This document shows, one piece after another, positions 4,259 through 5,919 of a stretch of 5,919 bases of DNA (positions are counted from its first letter, which is position 1; the number at the start of each line of letters is the position of its first letter). The notes beneath the pieces were generated by a model. It searched no databases. It was not told the DNA's origin and saw only the letters and a list, made by a program, of their open reading frames with translations. The position numbers were made by a program, and so were the translations under genes. This DNA is from DATLSM01 sp049585815 (GTDB taxonomy: Bacteria > Actinomycetota > Thermoleophilia > Solirubrobacterales > 70-9), in NCBI GenBank assembly GCA_049585815.1, contig JBAVAR010000009.1, positions 1 through 5,919 on the forward strand, in the 5' to 3' direction.

Positions 4259-4930
4259 CTAGGCGGCCCCGAGGGTGGCGCCCGCCATCCAGAGTGCCTC
4301 ATCCACCGCCATCTGCGAAACGCCGTTGACCTGCACGGCGACGATCGCCACTCGGCGGGTGCGATCTTCCACCCCGCGCCCGGCGGCGGTCTCTCCGAAC
4401 ATCAGCCCGATCGGGTCCTGCTCGTCGGCAATCGTCAGGGTTCCCTGGGGAAGTTCTCCGGGCCGGCCGGCGAGCGACTCGCCCGGGGCCGAGTCGCGGA
4501 TGCAGAGGCGCCCCTCGATCCTGTCGGCGTCAAAAGCGCGCAGGGCGACCCCGGTCTCGACGATCGGAATCGTCAGCGCATCGGCCGGCAGCCCTCGGCT
4601 TCTGAAGGCTCCGTCGTGGAGGCGGTCGAGCGCCAGACTCTCGACCGGAGTTCTGGTGCGGTCGGGGTCGAGGCCGATCTGGCGAAAGAAGACCCGGTAG
4701 GCCCAGGGAACCTGTCGCTCACGCAAGTGGATCGCGTGGGCGCCGAAGAAGCGATCGGAGAGGTCACGGAGGCGGCGGCGGACCGGCTCCGGGCTCCTGC
4801 CAGGGCGGCAATCGGCCTCGATCCAGGCGATGCCGAGCCCAGGAAACTCGGCAGCAACGTGCGGTGTGACCCATCCCTGCTCTGGAGCGGGATCCCACCC
4901 CAGTTGTGGATCCGAGGCGCCCGCGCCCAC
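4259..4930 (-). CDS. Stand-alone B3/B4 domain protein (PheRS-beta editing-like), 223 aa
   Basis: The protein matches the free-standing B3/B4 family, which shares its fold with the editing domain of the phenylalanyl-tRNA synthetase beta subunit. An N-terminal strand region (PGLGIAWIEAD, 30-40) is followed by helices with VPWAYRVFFRQIGLDPDRTRTPVE (74-97), the family pattern of a helix, GLDP, then R-x-x-VE. Next come GLPADALTIPIVETGVALRAFDADRIEG (113-140) and a C-terminal VAIVAVQVNGVSQ (194-206), typical of the last strands. The family is proposed to clear mischarged tRNA or bind nucleotides or small ligands; the role here is unknown. The GTG start at 4930 shares its G with the TAG stop of the upstream redoxin gene (TAGTG), so translation is probably coupled. 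It is the last gene of the transporter-redoxin operon, and the gap of 92 bp after it marks the operon end. Confidence 0.78.
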   Translation of the reverse strand: MGAGASDPQLGWDPAPEQGWVTPHVAAEFPGLGIAWIEADCRPGRSPEPVRRRLRDLSDRFFGAHAIHLRERQVPWAYRVFFRQIGLDPDRTRTPVESLALDRLHDGAFRSRGLPADALTIPIVETGVALRAFDADRIEGRLCIRDSAPGESLAGRPGELPQGTLTIADEQDPIGLMFGETAAGRGVEDRTRRVAIVAVQVNGVSQMAVDEALWMAGATLGAA

Positions 4931-5586
4931 TAGCCCGCCTCCGCAGCGCGGGTGGCACGAAGCAGACCCCGCACCCGCCCCTCGAGCTGGCCCGTTGTCA
5001 TGTTGCCGGCGCTTGCCCCCTGCATGGTTCCGCCCGGATAGGCAAAGGCAAAGGTCGGACAGCCGCCGACCCCATACAGGTCACCGACCGCACCATCGCG
5101 GTCATAACCGACGGGCATGCTCCAGCGGTGCTTGCGAACCAATTCGCGGACCGTGCTCCGTTCATCGCCCACGTCCAGCGAGAGGAAGCTCACCCGCCCA
5201 CGGTAGCGCTCATAGGCCTTCTCGACCGCGTTCTGCTGTTCGGCGCAGTTGCCGCCCTTGGTGAACCAGAAGGAGATCACCAGTGGGCGATCAAAGAGGT
5301 CGCAGACTCGGATCGCCCCGGCGACATGGATGCGGCAGGCAGGGGTGCGGCGAGACCCCGCAGGACAGGGCAGCTGGCCGGATTCGCAGTCGTCCTGGGC
5401 GATATTGGCATCCCCTTCCAGGGAGCCGGACGCGGCCGGCACCGCAAACTCGGGGAGGGGCCAGCGCGGGGGAAGCTTTTCGAGACCGAGGGTGCGGGGT
5501 CCACCGGCGCCGATGGTGTGAAAGAAGGCGATCGCGATCACGGCCAAAAAGAGCAGGCCGACTGCTATCGAGTAGCGATCCCTCAT
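4930..5586 (-). CDS. Membrane-anchored thioredoxin-fold (TlpA/redoxin-like) protein lacking the first CXXC cysteine, 218 aa
   Basis: One hydrophobic segment (residues 6-25) follows a short MRDRY start, so the protein is probably a signal-anchored extracytoplasmic protein. The thioredoxin-like core begins near 92: RVCDLFDRPLVISFWF, then TKGGNCAEQ where TlpA-type proteins have TWCGPCRAE. By this alignment Gly111 replaces the nucleophilic cysteine and Cys114 keeps the resolving one. Later landmarks are VSFLSLDVGDE (132-142), WSMPVGYDRDGAVGDLYGV (155-173) and CPTFAFAYPGG (176-186), where Pro177 is the cis-proline, preceded unusually by Cys176. Four further cysteines (67, 74, 84, 95) lie in the region before the core. 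Classical disulfide exchange through CXXC is thus impossible; a one-cysteine (peroxiredoxin-like) reaction, a Cys114/Cys176 pair, or a binding role are alternatives. Its ATG overlaps the transporter stop (ATGA) and its stop overlaps the B3/B4 gene start. Redoxin-fold membership is firm, activity is not. Confidence 0.82.
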   Translation of the reverse strand: MRDRYSIAVGLLFLAVIAIAFFHTIGAGGPRTLGLEKLPPRWPLPEFAVPAASGSLEGDANIAQDDCESGQLPCPAGSRRTPACRIHVAGAIRVCDLFDRPLVISFWFTKGGNCAEQQNAVEKAYERYRGRVSFLSLDVGDERSTVRELVRKHRWSMPVGYDRDGAVGDLYGVGGCPTFAFAYPGGTMQGASAGNMTTGQLEGRVRGLLRATRAAEAG

Positions 5587-5919
5587 CGTCCCTCGCTCCA
5601 GGCAAGGGCAGCCGGCAGCACCGCCATCACTCCAAAAAGGGCGACGGCGAGGTCGAGCACGGTGACGAAGCCGAAGTCCCGCAGCATGGCGATATCGCTG
5701 GCGATCAGCACCGCGAACCCGGCGATCGCGGTTAGGCCCGAGGCGAGCACCGCAGCCCCGGTCCGCGAGTAAGCTGCGACCAGCGCCTCGGTAACCGAGC
5801 GCCCGCTCCCCCGCTCCTCGCGATATCGCGCCGCGAGAATCACGCTGAACTCGGTTGCGATCGCGACGGTCAGCGCCCCCAGCGCCGCCGACATCGGGTT
5901 GAGCGGAACGGCGCTGATC
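5583..5919 (-). CDS. RND/MMPL-family transporter, C-terminal end (5' part outside window)
   Basis: The frame is open to the window edge and gives the last 111 residues. They hold the typical RND ending: PLNPMSAALGALTVAIATEFSVILAARYREER, a cytosolic loop with SVTEALVAAYSRTGAAVLASG, a helix LTAIAGFAVLIASDI, then MLRDFGFVTVLDLAVALFGVMAVLPAALAW. About three membrane segments are visible (roughly 9-27, 46-68 and 74-100 of the visible part). This is the pattern of the MMPL/HAE-3 branch (lipid, hopanoid or hydrophobic compound export), not of a SecD/F pair. The ATG at 5894 is internal, since upstream codons continue the conserved PLNP motif. The substrate cannot be told from the C-terminus. It leads the operon seen here, with an ATGA overlap to the redoxin gene. 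Confidence 0.85.
   Translation of the reverse strand, partial: ISAVPLNPMSAALGALTVAIATEFSVILAARYREERGSGRSVTEALVAAYSRTGAAVLASGLTAIAGFAVLIASDIAMLRDFGFVTVLDLAVALFGVMAVLPAALAWSEGR

Noticed and set aside
3145..4329. Plus-strand open frame of 394 codons overlapping mIHF and the two minus-strand genes
   Set aside because: The translation is low-complexity Ser/Arg/Pro with no motif, whereas the minus strand has coupled genes with clear membrane segments and a conserved-looking motif.
4906..5772. Plus-strand open frame of 288 codons opposite the redoxin gene
   Set aside because: It is antisense to a gene with firm thioredoxin-fold landmarks and neat overlaps with both neighbours.

Overview
The window is GC-rich and densely coding, most likely a chromosomal fragment of a deep-branching actinobacterium (Thermoleophilia/Solirubrobacterales would fit). 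The best lineage marker is an actinobacterial-type integration host factor (mIHF/sIHF family) at 2910-3269. GTG and TTG starts, short overlaps between co-directional genes and probable leaderless starts also fit. The lineage is inferred from memory of protein families, without a database search.

Layout: (A) 1-1332, minus strand: the N-terminus of an unrecognised acidic protein (1-126), and upstream of it a two-lobed GNAT-type acyltransferase (196-1332). (B) 1358-2614, plus strand: a PLP-dependent alpha-oxoamine synthase that resembles bacterial serine palmitoyltransferase, divergent from the GNAT gene. Only 25 bp separate the two start codons, and that gap appears to hold two overlapping -10 boxes, each placed for a leaderless transcript. 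(C) 2615-2909: 295 bp without a gene, but highly structured, with two hairpins in tandem, a good sigma-A promoter, a leader of about 130 nt and a 13-bp perfect inverted repeat near both ends. (D) 2910-3269, plus strand: the mIHF-like nucleoid protein. (E) 3274-4166, minus strand: a translationally coupled pair, a 165-aa soluble protein and a 132-aa four-helix membrane protein, convergent with the mIHF gene with 4 bp between the stop codons. (F) 4259-5919, minus strand: a tightly overlapping operon made of the C-terminal end of an RND/MMPL-type transporter, a membrane-anchored thioredoxin-fold protein that lacks the first active-site cysteine, and a free-standing B3/B4 (PheRS-beta editing-like) domain protein.

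How they may work together: the oxoamine synthase and the divergent GNAT could condense an amino acid with an acyl thioester and then N-acylate the product, a sphingolipid-like or acyl-amino-ketone route; this is a hypothesis from family and proximity. The mIHF gene has its own promoter and leader and looks like an independent unit. The transporter/redoxin/B3-B4 operon is held together by ATGA and TAGTG junctions, but I cannot name a shared substrate. No CRISPR array, tRNA, rRNA, insertion sequence or phage gene was seen. The most interesting parts are the shared 25-bp divergent leaderless promoter, the structured mIHF upstream region, and the Cys-less (GGNC) redoxin operon.
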